This document shows, one piece after another, positions 1 to 7,823 of a stretch of DNA of 64,000 bases. The translations under genes were made by a program, and so were the position numbers. The notes under the pieces were generated by a model that saw only the letters and a program-made list of their open reading frames with translations, was not told the DNA's origin and did not search any database. Each line of letters begins with the position of its first letter. Within the stretch, counting starts at the first letter, position 1. The DNA is taken from positions 62,001 through 126,000 of the forward strand of contig JACKBJ010000001.1 of the NCBI GenBank assembly GCA_020634625.1, in the 5' to 3' direction. The stretch is from Caldilineae bacterium (GTDB lineage Bacteria; Chloroflexota; Anaerolineae; Epilineales; Epilineaceae).

Positions 1-1
1 C

Positions 2-352
2 ATGAACGCGGACGAAAAGACGGGCAATGGCCACTCCGTGCCGGTCCCCGCGCCGGACGACGGGCGCCCGGGCGAGCAAGAGCGCATGATCGCGGCGATG
101 GAGGAGCAGCACGACTTTCCCGGCTTCTACAAGGTGGTGGTGATCGCCGAAGCAGGCGATGCCTTCCACGCCGCCTTGCGGCAGATGGTCGAAGTGATCC
201 AGGCCGAGGCTCCGTTCCGGATCGGACGACGCGACTCCAGCCGGGGCGGGTACGTCGCCTACCACCTCGAGATCCACGTCGACTCCGCCCGCACCGCCCT
301 GGAGCGCAAGCACCTGATCGCCCGCCTGGAGGGCGTTCGGGTCATGCTCTAG
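2..352 (+). CDS. DUF493 (YbeD-family) small regulatory-like protein
   Basis: The 116-residue product has a hydrophilic N-terminal tail of about 28 residues. A DUF493/YbeD-type alpha-beta domain of roughly 85 residues follows, with the pattern FPGFYKVVVIAE and later YVAYHLEIHV. YbeD-like proteins are small ACT-like folds, often near lipoylation genes in Proteobacteria, and their biochemical role is not settled. The ATG is the second base of the window, so an upstream start or a coupled gene cannot be excluded. The stop overlaps the stop of the convergent amidotransferase gene by 11 bp, so the two messages are complementary at their 3' ends. The family call is good; no function is claimed. Confidence 0.75.
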   Translation: MNADEKTGNGHSVPVPAPDDGRPGEQERMIAAMEEQHDFPGFYKVVVIAEAGDAFHAALRQMVEVIQAEAPFRIGRRDSSRGGYVAYHLEIHVDSARTALERKHLIARLEGVRVML

Positions 353-1124
353 GTCGGTTGGCCGCCTGAACCAAGGCCTGGAACAGGCGCTGCTGCGCGT
401 CGTCCCGACCGGCCGTGATCTCGGGATGCCATTGGAGCCCGAGCAGCCAGGCGTGGCTCGGCAGCTCGTAGGCCTCCAGCACGCCATCGCTCGCCCAGGC
501 GGTGGCGCGCAGGTCGGGCGCCAGATCGCGAACCGCCTGGTGGTGCCAGGAGGCGACCTCCGGCTCGTGTTGGCCGACGATGCGGGCCAGCTCGGAGTCG
601 GGATCGATGCGCACCCGGTGCATCACGTGGGTCGTGTCATCGCCCTCGGCTTCGACGCGATGCGGCAGTCCCCAGCCGTAGACCTCGGGGATGTGCGGGT
701 GCAAGCTGCCACCGAGCGCCACGTTCAAGAGCTGCGCGCCACGGCAGATGGCGAGGCATGGGCGCTGGCAGGCCATGATGCGCTCGACCAGGTCGATCTC
801 GCTGGCATCTCGAATCGGATCGACGTTGTAGACGCTGGGATGGCTCGCCCCGGCGTAGCGATCGGGTGCGACATCACCGCCGCCGGACAGGATCAGCGCG
901 TCGAGCAGCGCGAAGAGCTGGTCTTGGCAGGCCTCGCCGGGCGGCAGAACGATCGGGATGCCCCCGGCGCGCCGAACGGCGTCGACATAGTCGACGGACA
1001 CGCGAAAGCGGCGCTTCTCGTCGCGGCCATAGCTGGTGATGCCGATGACGGGACGTCGGTCGGCGGAGCCCGTGCTCCGGTCAAGCGGACTGGTGGTCGC
1101 CAGTCGGTCGAGCGGCTTGGACAC
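342..1124 (-). CDS. Class I glutamine amidotransferase, gamma-glutamyl-GABA hydrolase (PuuD) type
   Basis: The 260-residue protein is a peptidase C26 glutamine amidotransferase. The triad is visible: nucleophile C127 in AICRGAQ, then H233 and E235 in the QWHPE motif. An oxyanion-strand motif LILSGGGD lies near residue 80. Enzymes of this family hydrolyse gamma-glutamyl amides such as gamma-glutamyl-GABA or other gamma-glutamyl-amines. The substrate here is not determined. I chose the GTG start at 1124 because GGGAGGG lies 9 nt upstream and it falls 5 nt after the stop of the alanyl-tRNA editing gene, which makes a tight two-gene operon. Longer upstream readings run through that gene in another frame and are spurious. 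Confidence 0.85.
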   Translation of the reverse strand: MSKPLDRLATTSPLDRSTGSADRRPVIGITSYGRDEKRRFRVSVDYVDAVRRAGGIPIVLPPGEACQDQLFALLDALILSGGGDVAPDRYAGASHPSVYNVDPIRDASEIDLVERIMACQRPCLAICRGAQLLNVALGGSLHPHIPEVYGWGLPHRVEAEGDDTTHVMHRVRIDPDSELARIVGQHEPEVASWHHQAVRDLAPDLRATAWASDGVLEAYELPSHAWLLGLQWHPEITAGRDDAQQRLFQALVQAANRPRA

Positions 1125-1129
1125 GCGCG

Positions 1130-2419
1130 CTAGCCCTCCCTGCGATCGGTTGGTGCGACGGCCGGTGGCGATGGCGAAGTCGCCCCTTCTTGGACCGCGG
1201 AAGGCCGTAGCGCTCGGCGGATCAGGTCCATGGCGCGCTCCAGCCCATCCAGCCGGTCGGCGCGACCCTGGTAGACCTGCCCGCGCCCGCCGCCACGGCC
1301 GCCCAGCGCCGCAGCGACGTCGGCGCCCAGGGTCGGCAGATCGATGCGCTGCCTGCCCTCCGAATCGCCGAGGGCAAGGGCGAAGATGCCCGATGTCGGC
1401 CCGCCTGCGGTGAGCAGGGCGCATCGCCCGGCCGATGCCAGGCTGGCCGCGACCTGCTGCAAGGCGGCCATGTCGGAATCCGCGAAATGGCCATGGACGG
1501 GATCCTGGACCTGGCCCAGCAGCCCGGCCACCTGGTGCTCCACGAGGCGTGACGCCGTCTCGCGCAGCCGTCGCTCGAGCTCGCGCATGCGCTGCGCCCG
1601 ATCCGCCACGGCCGAGACGAGCGCGTCGTCTGGCGCGCCCAGCGCTTGCCTCAGGTCGCCCAGGAGCTGCTCCTGGCAGCCGAGCCGGCGCCGCAGCCGC
1701 GCGCCCGCCACGAAGGCGAGTCGAGTCCCGCCGCGCATCGATTCGGTGCCCAGAAGCTTGATCGCCTCGATCTCGGCGGTGGAGCCGAGGTGCGTGCCGC
1801 CGCAGGTGCAGCAGTCCAGGCCGTCGATCTCGACGAGGCGCAGCGGGCCGCTCAGGCCCTCCGGCAGGCCGCGCGAGCGGACCTCGAGTCCGGCGAGCGC
1901 CTCGGGATCCGCCAGCCGAGCGCGGATCCGTCGCGCGGCGCGCACCTCGGCGTTGGCCTCGGTCTCCAGCGCTTCGATCTGCTGGGCGGTCAGCGCGGGG
2001 ACCGACAGCTCGATGTCGCTCTGCCTGCGCGAGAGATGGAACGCCAGCGTCGACCAGCCGAAGCGATCCGCGGCGACGGCGGTCAACAGATGCTGTGCGC
2101 TGTGCTGTTGCATATGATCCCAACGACGCGGCCAGTCGAGCGCGACGGAGACCGGTCCGGCGGCCAGCGGTGCGCCGGCCGTGGTGAGGTAGTGTCGAAT
2201 CTCGCCTGCCACGCGCTGGACGTCGCCGATCGGCTGGCCATCGACGGTGCCCCGGTCGGCCGGCTGTCCGCCGCCTTCGGGATACAGGATCGTATCGGCG
2301 AGCACCAGGTAGCTGCCGCGATCGTCGTGCCCGATCGCGATCAGCTCGGTGTCGAGGCTACGGGCAGCGGGATCACGCAGGTAGGCGGGCTGACGATACG
2401 GCGCATCGTTCGCTGGCAT
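1130..2419 (-). CDS. AlaX-type alanyl-tRNA editing hydrolase with C-terminal DHHA1-like domain
   Basis: The 429-residue protein is a free-standing homologue of the AlaRS editing region. It has an N-terminal AlaRS-like beta-barrel (about 25-95), then the zinc site made of H106xxxH110 (HSAQH) and C206xxxH210 (CGGTH). A helical linker and a C-terminal glycine-rich DHHA1-like segment (GGRGGGRGQVYQG, about 370-400) follow. Members deacylate Ser-tRNA(Ala) or Gly-tRNA(Ala) in trans. The length fits AlaX-L rather than the short AlaX-S. The ATG at 2419 has no Shine-Dalgarno sequence and lies 6 nt after a TACAAT box, so the mRNA is probably leaderless. The amidotransferase gene follows at once. Confidence 0.88.
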   Translation of the reverse strand: MPANDAPYRQPAYLRDPAARSLDTELIAIGHDDRGSYLVLADTILYPEGGGQPADRGTVDGQPIGDVQRVAGEIRHYLTTAGAPLAAGPVSVALDWPRRWDHMQQHSAQHLLTAVAADRFGWSTLAFHLSRRQSDIELSVPALTAQQIEALETEANAEVRAARRIRARLADPEALAGLEVRSRGLPEGLSGPLRLVEIDGLDCCTCGGTHLGSTAEIEAIKLLGTESMRGGTRLAFVAGARLRRRLGCQEQLLGDLRQALGAPDDALVSAVADRAQRMRELERRLRETASRLVEHQVAGLLGQVQDPVHGHFADSDMAALQQVAASLASAGRCALLTAGGPTSGIFALALGDSEGRQRIDLPTLGADVAAALGGRGGGRGQVYQGRADRLDGLERAMDLIRRALRPSAVQEGATSPSPPAVAPTDRREG

Positions 2420-2425
2420 GCCGCG

Positions 2426-2453
2426 ATTGTATGGGGCCGGTCCGGGCTGTCAA
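2426..2453 (-). promoter_or_regulatory. Promoter of the AlaX/amidotransferase operon (leaderless)
   Basis: On the minus strand TTGACA (2453-2448) is followed by a 16-bp spacer and TACAAT (2431-2426). The ATG begins 6 nt after the -10 box, so the transcription start should coincide with the start codon. Confidence 0.75.
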
Positions 2454-2479
2454 TCCTGGCCACGCGGGGTCGGGTTCGC

Positions 2480-2509
2480 TTCGCTCGGCGGCCGGGCCTC
2501 TGCTAGGAT
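2480..2509 (+). promoter_or_regulatory. Possible arcA promoter
   Basis: TTCGCT (2480-2485), an 18-bp spacer and TAGGAT (2504-2509) precede arcA and would give a leader of about 42 nt. The -35 match is weak. Confidence 0.35.
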
Positions 2510-2557
2510 GGCGCCCGGCTGACGAAGGGCCATCGCGTATCGCGGGAAGGCAAGCGC

Positions 2558-3832
2558 ATGTCGCAGATTCGCATCGACTCCGAGATCGGCCGGCTGCGCA
2601 CCGTGTTGGTCCACGAGCCCGGCCTGGAGATCGAGAACATGACGCCCGCGTCGGCGGCGGAGTCGCTCTACGACGACCTGCTCTTCCTCGAGCCGGCCCA
2701 AGCCGAGCACCGCCGCTTGACGCAGGTCCTCGCTCGCGTAGCCGAGGTCCTGCAGCTGCTCGATCTCCTCGCCGACGTGCTGAGCGATCGGAACCTCCGC
2801 TGGCGCCTGGTGTCACGGCTCTGCGAGCTGCATGCATGCCCCGAGCTCGTACCCGAGCTGGTCGAGCTGCCCGCACGGGAGCTGGCCGAGCAGCTGCTCT
2901 CCGGAACGCCTCTGCGCAAGGACACCCTGAAGCGCTTCTTGAGCGCGTCTCGCTATGCCCTGCCGCCGCTGCCCAACGCCTTCTTCATGCGCGACGCGAC
3001 GATGTGCGTCAACGATCGCGTGATCGTGGGATCGATGGCCACCGGCGTGCGGCAGTCCGAGGCGATCATCTTGCGGGCCATTTTTCGGCATCACCCCGCG
3101 CTAGCCGGAAACGGGTTCTACCTCGACGGCACGCAGAAGGACGCGCCCTCGGTGACGATCGAAGGGGGCGATGTCCTGGTGCTGCGCGAGGACCTGCTGG
3201 TGATCGGCTACAGCGAGCGGACGAGCGCGGATGGCATCGATGTGCTGCTCGAGGCGCTGGCCAAGGCCGGCACGGTCCGTGACGTGGTCGTGGTCGAGCT
3301 GCCGCAAGCGCGGGCCACGATCCACCTGGACATGATCTTCACCATGATCGATCGGGAGCACTGTGTGGTCTATTCGCCGTTGGTGACCGAAGCGCGGCGC
3401 TGTCGGGCGATTCACGTGCGCCTGGGCGGGGGACAGGTCGCGTCGATCGCGGCTCGGGTCGGCCTGCTGGAAGCCCTCGAGGCGCTCGGGCTGCCTTTGG
3501 AGCCGATTGCCTGCGGTGGCGACGACCCGCTCCGTCAAGATCGCGAGCAATGGGCCTCCGGCGCGAACTTCTTTGCCCTCGCGCCCGGCAAGGTCATCGG
3601 CTACGAGCGCAATCGGGCTACTTTCGACGCGCTGGCGAAGCGGGGATTCCGGGTGGTGAGCGCCGCCGACGCCGCGTCCGGCGCCGTCGACCTCGAGGGG
3701 CCCGAGCGGGTTGCCATCGCGATGCCGGGCGAGGAGCTCAACCGCGGCGGCGGAGGCTGTCGCTGCATGACGCTTCCCATCGCCCGCGATGCCGTGAATT
3801 GGGCGGGTGCTCGAGCCGTCGAGCGTTCGTAG
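2558..3832 (+). CDS. arcA: Arginine deiminase
   Basis: The 424-residue enzyme hydrolyses arginine to citrulline and ammonia, the first step of the arginine deiminase pathway. It is a full-length pentein-fold member. It has the N-terminal VLVHEPG segment, FFMRDA near residue 145, the GGDVLVL motif, HLDMIFT, and the catalytic cysteine C401 in GGGGCRC near the C terminus. The length matches known enzymes (about 405-420). The ATG at 2558 is preceded by GGGAAGG. No ornithine carbamoyltransferase (arcB) or carbamate kinase (arcC) gene lies nearby, so the rest of the pathway, if present, is elsewhere. An S4 gene follows 21 bp downstream on the same strand. Confidence 0.95.
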   Translation: MSQIRIDSEIGRLRTVLVHEPGLEIENMTPASAAESLYDDLLFLEPAQAEHRRLTQVLARVAEVLQLLDLLADVLSDRNLRWRLVSRLCELHACPELVPELVELPARELAEQLLSGTPLRKDTLKRFLSASRYALPPLPNAFFMRDATMCVNDRVIVGSMATGVRQSEAIILRAIFRHHPALAGNGFYLDGTQKDAPSVTIEGGDVLVLREDLLVIGYSERTSADGIDVLLEALAKAGTVRDVVVVELPQARATIHLDMIFTMIDREHCVVYSPLVTEARRCRAIHVRLGGGQVASIAARVGLLEALEALGLPLEPIACGGDDPLRQDREQWASGANFFALAPGKVIGYERNRATFDALAKRGFRVVSAADAASGAVDLEGPERVAIAMPGEELNRGGGGCRCMTLPIARDAVNWAGARAVERS

Positions 3833-3853
3833 GCCAAGGTCCAGGAGACAAGC

Positions 3854-4096
3854 GTGTCGAACGAATCGAGCCGAGACTACATCGAGCTGAGCAAGTTCCT
3901 CAAGCTCGCTGGACTGGTCCAGTCCGGCGGCGAGGCCAAGCAGTGGGTCTTCGACGAACGGGTTCGGGTCAACGGGGAGATCGAGCTTCGTCGGCGCCGC
4001 AAGCTGCGACGCGGCGACCGGGTCGCCGTCGACGATGTCGAGATCGGTGTGGACGAGATCGTCTCTCTGGAAGCGGCCTCGGGTCAGGCGCCCTGA
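3854..4096 (+). CDS. S4-domain RNA-binding protein (YaaA/YbcJ type)
   Basis: This 80-residue basic protein is almost entirely one S4 RNA-binding domain. Its central motif is LSKFLKLAGLVQSGGEAK followed by VRVNGE and the Arg/Lys-rich RRRRKLRRGD. Free-standing S4 proteins of this size are associated with rRNA, ribosome or stalled-tRNA binding; no specific target can be read here. The GTG start has an AGGAGA ribosome-binding site 7 nt upstream. The gene lies 21 bp behind arcA and may be cotranscribed with it. Its 3' end overlaps the convergent aldolase gene by 13 bp. Confidence 0.8.
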   Translation: MSNESSRDYIELSKFLKLAGLVQSGGEAKQWVFDERVRVNGEIELRRRRKLRRGDRVAVDDVEIGVDEIVSLEAASGQAP

Positions 4097-4911
4097 TCGT
4101 CTTCCGAGGCAGCGTCGCGGATGTCTGCCTCACGCGCCCGGCCGAGGGACCGCCGCAGCGTCTCGAGCTCCTGAAGGCGGTTCGGCGGCAGGCGCAGGCC
4201 TGTGAGGTTCGACTGTCCGACGCCTCGCAGAATCGCGCAGATCCGCGCCAGCTGCTCCAGCGTCTCGGTCTTGACCCACGCGTCCTCGAGCGTCGCGCCG
4301 AGGCACAAGGACCCGTGGCGAGCCAGCACGAGGGCATCGTGGTCGCGCAGGGCTTCTCGGACGCGGAGCGCGCCTTCATCCGAGGACGGCCGGGCGTAGG
4401 CCAGCACCGGCGGCTGTCCGACATATAGGAGTGCTTCCGGCAAGATGGCCGCATCGAGACCGCCGGACAGCATGCTCATCGCGATGAGATGCGGTGGATG
4501 AGCGTGGATCACGGCGTCGGCATCCGGGCGCTGGCGATAGGCCTCGAGGTGCATCGCCAGCTCGCTGCTCGGCCTGAGACCGCCCTGCGCGGGGAGCGCG
4601 TTGGTCGCCGTGCCCGGATCGAGGGCGGCGGACGCACCGGACGTGCTGGACTCTGCCGGTGAGTCCGGTGCTTCGACCCCGCCCCCTATCGGGCGTCCGG
4701 ACGCGTCGAGATGGAGCAGCTGCGATTCATCGAGCCGGCCCTTGCACAATCCGCTCGGTGTGATCAGCAGGCTGCCGTCCGGCAGTCGCGCCGAGAGGTT
4801 CCCGTCGACTCCGACGACGAGTCCCCGCTCGTAGAGCAGCCGGCCGAAGTAGACCAGCTCATGACGAAGGCGGGCCTCCGTGGTGGCGGAAGCCGAAGGC
4901 GTCGGCATCAC
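4084..4911 (-). CDS. Class II aldolase/adducin-family protein (fuculose-phosphate-aldolase-like)
   Basis: This 275-residue zinc-dependent aldolase-fold protein has the expected metal ligands H136 and H138 in HAHPPH and H199 in ARHGS. The candidate catalytic glutamate is E117 in PSSELAMH. Relatives cleave sugar phosphates such as L-fuculose-1-phosphate or L-ribulose-5-phosphate, or act in methylthioribulose dehydration; the substrate cannot be assigned. A Ser/Ala/Gly/Thr-rich insertion at about residues 78-112 lies just before the active site and is absent from compact relatives. The start is GTG at 4911, or ATG at 4908, behind GGAG. The gene stands alone, and its 123-bp upstream gap is less GC-rich than its surroundings. 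Confidence 0.82.
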   Translation of the reverse strand: MMPTPSASATTEARLRHELVYFGRLLYERGLVVGVDGNLSARLPDGSLLITPSGLCKGRLDESQLLHLDASGRPIGGGVEAPDSPAESSTSGASAALDPGTATNALPAQGGLRPSSELAMHLEAYRQRPDADAVIHAHPPHLIAMSMLSGGLDAAILPEALLYVGQPPVLAYARPSSDEGALRVREALRDHDALVLARHGSLCLGATLEDAWVKTETLEQLARICAILRGVGQSNLTGLRLPPNRLQELETLRRSLGRAREADIRDAASEDDQGA

Positions 4912-5034
4912 GGGCCGCTCCGTGCAGCTGGTGATGCCGACAAGGGCACTGACGGCATGCCATACGCGTTATGTAAAGCAGCGTCACCATCCAGGAGTCT
5001 TGTCGGGTGGATAGTGTATGTGACTACACGAAGA

Positions 5035-6567
5035 TCAGGCATCGACGGAATCGCCACCACTGGATTCAGTCAGGCTCGGATCCTGCATCCCGGCCCGTGC
5101 TTGGAGATGGTCCACCCATCGGGACAGCTCGGGCCGCAGCGCTCCGTCGGTTGCCATCACCGACGTGCGTCCCTGCAACCTTCCCCAGGCCTGTCCCGAT
5201 CCGAACCAACGGTCGGTGCTCGGCGCGAGCAGAAGGGTCTCGTTCGCGCCAAGCTCGTCGACCCGAAGGGCCGGTCGCAAGTAGCCGGTGCCGGGCAATG
5301 CTCCCGGGTCGGCATGCGCGCCCGTCTGCAGGCCCCCGCGGGCCCGGCGCGGCCCGGCGGCGAGATTGTGTAGGATCACCTGTCCCCCCTCGAGGTCGGC
5401 CTGATGGAGGTCGAGCGGCGCGCCGTCGGCTTCCGGCTCGAGATGCGCGAGCAGATGCCGGGCCAACAGCGGCAGTCGGCCCTCGGCGAGCTCGAGCTGA
5501 GCGTGTAGCGCGATCGAAGCCACCAGCCGCGGGTTGACCTCGATCACCACCGGCTCGCCACTCGGCGGCAACACGAAGTCGATGCCAAAGACGCCGCGAT
5601 AGCCCTCCTCGGCCAGGGCCGTGCCGATGCGCTCGGCGATCCGGTTGAAGCGAGGCTTCTCCAGCCCTAGCCCGCGCGCGGTCGACCAATCATTGCCGCA
5701 GGATCCCAGCGCATGGCGGGTCAAGTTGGCCGTGCCGGTGACCTGGCAGAATGGCGAGCTCACCGCGACTCCCTGAGCGGTCACGCAAGCCGTCAGCGTC
5801 AAGGGCAGGCCCTCGACGAAGGCCGTGGCTCGAAGTCGCCTGGCCCGCAGTCCGTCCAGCGCCCGGGCCAGGGCTTCGTCGTCGTCGACCAACCAGGTGC
5901 GTGCACCGCTGTAGCCGTGCGGCGCTTGAACCACGAAACGCCGGCCGAGACGGTCGGAAAGGTTCGCGTAGCGCTCACGCGCCGGATCGAAGATCAGGCC
6001 CGGCGCCTGGGGCAGACCCAGGCCCTCGGCGATGCTTCGAAACGCGACCTTGTTCTCCCAGCGGCGTGCCAGCCCTGCCCGTGGTGCCAGGAGCCGCCAG
6101 CCGCGCGCTTCGCACTGCTGCTCGAGCTGGTACGAGGACTTGAAGACCAGAATGTTCGGTTGGCCCCCGCCGGCGAGCGTGTCGAGCCAGCGGGCGAAGC
6201 GCGCATCGGCCAGCAGCGAGAGCGTGCTGTGGCCGCGTTCGCCGTCCGCATCCTCGGAGGTATCGGCAGCATCGGAGGTATCGGCAGCCTCGGAGCTCGG
6301 CGCCGGGAGCGGCGGCGCATCCGGCCGCCGCTCGGGCGCGATCGCGGCCGTCGCCCCGTCCAGGACGCAGAGGTCGACGCCGCGCTGGGCCAGGATCGCC
6401 GTAGCGGGCGATGCGTCGATGCAGGCGATGCCATAGCGCGGCAGCCAGCGCTCCAGGCCGATGCCATACTCGGCCTCGGGTCCGGCGAAGGCGAGTCCGC
6501 CGGCCAGCGCGGGGCTGCGGCGCGCCCAATCCGCGAAGTCGGCGAGCGTCCGGATCGGTCGGCTCAT
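5035..6567 (-). CDS. ATP-grasp ligase, last gene of the carrier-protein operon
   Basis: This 510-residue protein has an N-terminal Rossmann-like region (1-100) and an acidic Asp/Glu/Ser/Thr-rich linker near 98-112. An ATP-grasp core (about 150-380) follows, with RWENKVAFR, the nucleotide-binding FVVQAPHGYSG, and the metal-binding FGIDFVLPPSG...VIEVNPR. A C-terminal domain of about 110 residues completes it. ATP-grasp enzymes form amide or thioester bonds through acyl phosphates. In the LysW system LysX or ArgX is such an enzyme and ligates an amino acid to the carrier, but this protein is much longer than LysX (about 280). Its ATG overlaps the PLP-enzyme stop (ATGA), so translation is coupled. 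A role in loading the neighbouring LysW-like protein is inference. Confidence 0.78.
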   Translation of the reverse strand: MSRPIRTLADFADWARRSPALAGGLAFAGPEAEYGIGLERWLPRYGIACIDASPATAILAQRGVDLCVLDGATAAIAPERRPDAPPLPAPSSEAADTSDAADTSEDADGERGHSTLSLLADARFARWLDTLAGGGQPNILVFKSSYQLEQQCEARGWRLLAPRAGLARRWENKVAFRSIAEGLGLPQAPGLIFDPARERYANLSDRLGRRFVVQAPHGYSGARTWLVDDDEALARALDGLRARRLRATAFVEGLPLTLTACVTAQGVAVSSPFCQVTGTANLTRHALGSCGNDWSTARGLGLEKPRFNRIAERIGTALAEEGYRGVFGIDFVLPPSGEPVVIEVNPRLVASIALHAQLELAEGRLPLLARHLLAHLEPEADGAPLDLHQADLEGGQVILHNLAAGPRRARGGLQTGAHADPGALPGTGYLRPALRVDELGANETLLLAPSTDRWFGSGQAWGRLQGRTSVMATDGALRPELSRWVDHLQARAGMQDPSLTESSGGDSVDA

Positions 6568-7634
6568 GCCCACCCGCCTGGAGGCGACAGCCGCTCCAGG
6601 ACCGCCGCGGCCTCGTCCGGGCCGCGCACGGCGTGAATCGACGCGTGGGAGCTCAGCGCGAAGTCGTCGGCCGTGGGCACGCGCTGTCCGCTCAGGATCA
6701 CGGCGGCGCTGCGGATGCCGCGCTCCCGCGCGGCGCGAGCGGCTGCCGCTAGGGCTGCGCCGCCTTCGAGCGAGGTCTCGATGCCCAGCTCGGCAAGCTG
6801 GGCCAGCGCCGCATCGGCCTCCGCGTCCTGGATCGCCCAGCCCCAGCCGCCACTGGCCTGGATGATCCGCCTGGCCTCGCCGAGGCGGCGGGTCTTCCGG
6901 GCGCCCAGGGCGCCGACGCGGCCCGGCCGGTCCGGCTGGGGTCGCGGGTCGAGCTCGGCCACGATCGGTGCCTGGCCAACGCCCTGCACGGCGTGCAAGG
7001 CCGGTCGCCAACCTTGGCCCGTGACCCGCTCCCCGAGCGCGAAGCCACGACCCAGGGCGACGAAGGAGGTCCCGCTCGAGGCGAAGCTGAAGACGGCTTC
7101 GACCGGTTCGATGACCTCGAGGAGCTCCCAGGCGATCGACTGGAAGCCCTCGACCGCCAGCGGATCCGTGGATGGCCGCAAGTTGGGGATGTCGCGCGCG
7201 GCGGACAGCGCGACGGCGTCGGTGAGCGCGCTGGGGCTGGCCAGGATGGTCGCACCGGCCCGCAGCAGGCGCGCGAGCTTCCCCGGTGGGGTCTCGGGCG
7301 ATACGAAGGCCGCGACACCCAGGCCAGCGAGCCGGCCGTAGGCCGCCGCGGCGATCGCGGCGTTGCCCGAGCTCGAGATCAGGATCCAGCCCAGCTCGGG
7401 CCGTGCCCATCGCAGCGCCGAGACCTGGAAGGCCAGGCCCCGAGCCTTGTGCGATCCCGTCGGGCTCAGGTCCTCGCGCTTGAGGACCAGTCGCTCCAGG
7501 CCTAGGCGGGCGGCCAACCGAGGCAGCTCCAACGTGGGCGTCCAGCCTTCGCCCAGGCTCAGCCAGGCCGCTTCCGGCAGCTGCGGCGCATAGGATGCGG
7601 CATACCGCCAGAGGTCGAAGCGCGGCCGGGACAA
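6564..7634 (-). CDS. Threonine-synthase-like PLP-dependent enzyme
   Basis: This 356-residue fold-type II PLP enzyme has the Schiff-base lysine K63 in SPTGSHKARG, the substrate/phosphate loop SSSGNAAIA near residue 90, and a later glycine-rich FASSGTSF segment. Relatives carry out beta- or gamma-replacement or elimination (threonine synthase, threonine dehydratase, cysteine or 2,3-diaminopropionate synthases). The exact reaction is not readable. The start is TTG at 7634, 3 nt after the LysW-like stop. The acidic tail codons of that gene (GAGGAGAAG) serve as its ribosome-binding site. The 3' end overlaps the ATP-grasp start by 4 nt. It is unlikely to be the housekeeping threonine synthase, because no hom or thrB gene is nearby. 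Confidence 0.8.
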   Translation of the reverse strand: MSRPRFDLWRYAASYAPQLPEAAWLSLGEGWTPTLELPRLAARLGLERLVLKREDLSPTGSHKARGLAFQVSALRWARPELGWILISSSGNAAIAAAAYGRLAGLGVAAFVSPETPPGKLARLLRAGATILASPSALTDAVALSAARDIPNLRPSTDPLAVEGFQSIAWELLEVIEPVEAVFSFASSGTSFVALGRGFALGERVTGQGWRPALHAVQGVGQAPIVAELDPRPQPDRPGRVGALGARKTRRLGEARRIIQASGGWGWAIQDAEADAALAQLAELGIETSLEGGAALAAAARAARERGIRSAAVILSGQRVPTADDFALSSHASIHAVRGPDEAAAVLERLSPPGGWA

Positions 7635-7637
7635 GGG

Positions 7638-7823
7638 CTACTTCTCCTCTTCCTCGAACAGGTCGAGCCGAATCGGCTCGGTCGAGACGAGCTCGAGCTC
7701 CGCGCCGCAATGATCACACCACAACACCTCCCCCAGCACCGGATCTGCCGGCAGCGGGATCGGCTGGCCACAGGCCGGACACACGTCGCGGGCCGCGTCG
7801 GACGGGTTCGGGTCTGGCATCAC
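7638..7823 (-). CDS. LysW-like zinc-ribbon amino-group carrier protein
   Basis: This 61-residue (GTG) or 60-residue (ATG at 7820) acidic protein has one zinc ribbon: C15-x2-C18 and C36-x2-C39. The motif order VCPACG...LGEVLWCDHCGAELELVS...PIRLDL closely follows LysW/ArgW, the amino-group carrier of Thermus and archaeal lysine/arginine synthesis. In LysW the C terminus is EDWGE and the last glutamate is the attachment point. Here the chain ends in FEEEEK, so the usual terminal glutamate is replaced by lysine after four glutamates. The start overlaps the Mur-ligase stop (GTGA). Because it is flanked by a Mur-type ligase, a PLP enzyme and an ATP-grasp ligase, I infer that it is the scaffold of this pathway. 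Confidence 0.8.
   Translation of the reverse strand: MMPDPNPSDAARDVCPACGQPIPLPADPVLGEVLWCDHCGAELELVSTEPIRLDLFEEEEK

Noticed and set aside
1125..2123. N-terminal extension of the amidotransferase frame
   Set aside because: It overlaps the AlaX gene in another frame and is Arg/Ala/Gly-rich. The GTG at 1124 has a good ribosome-binding site.
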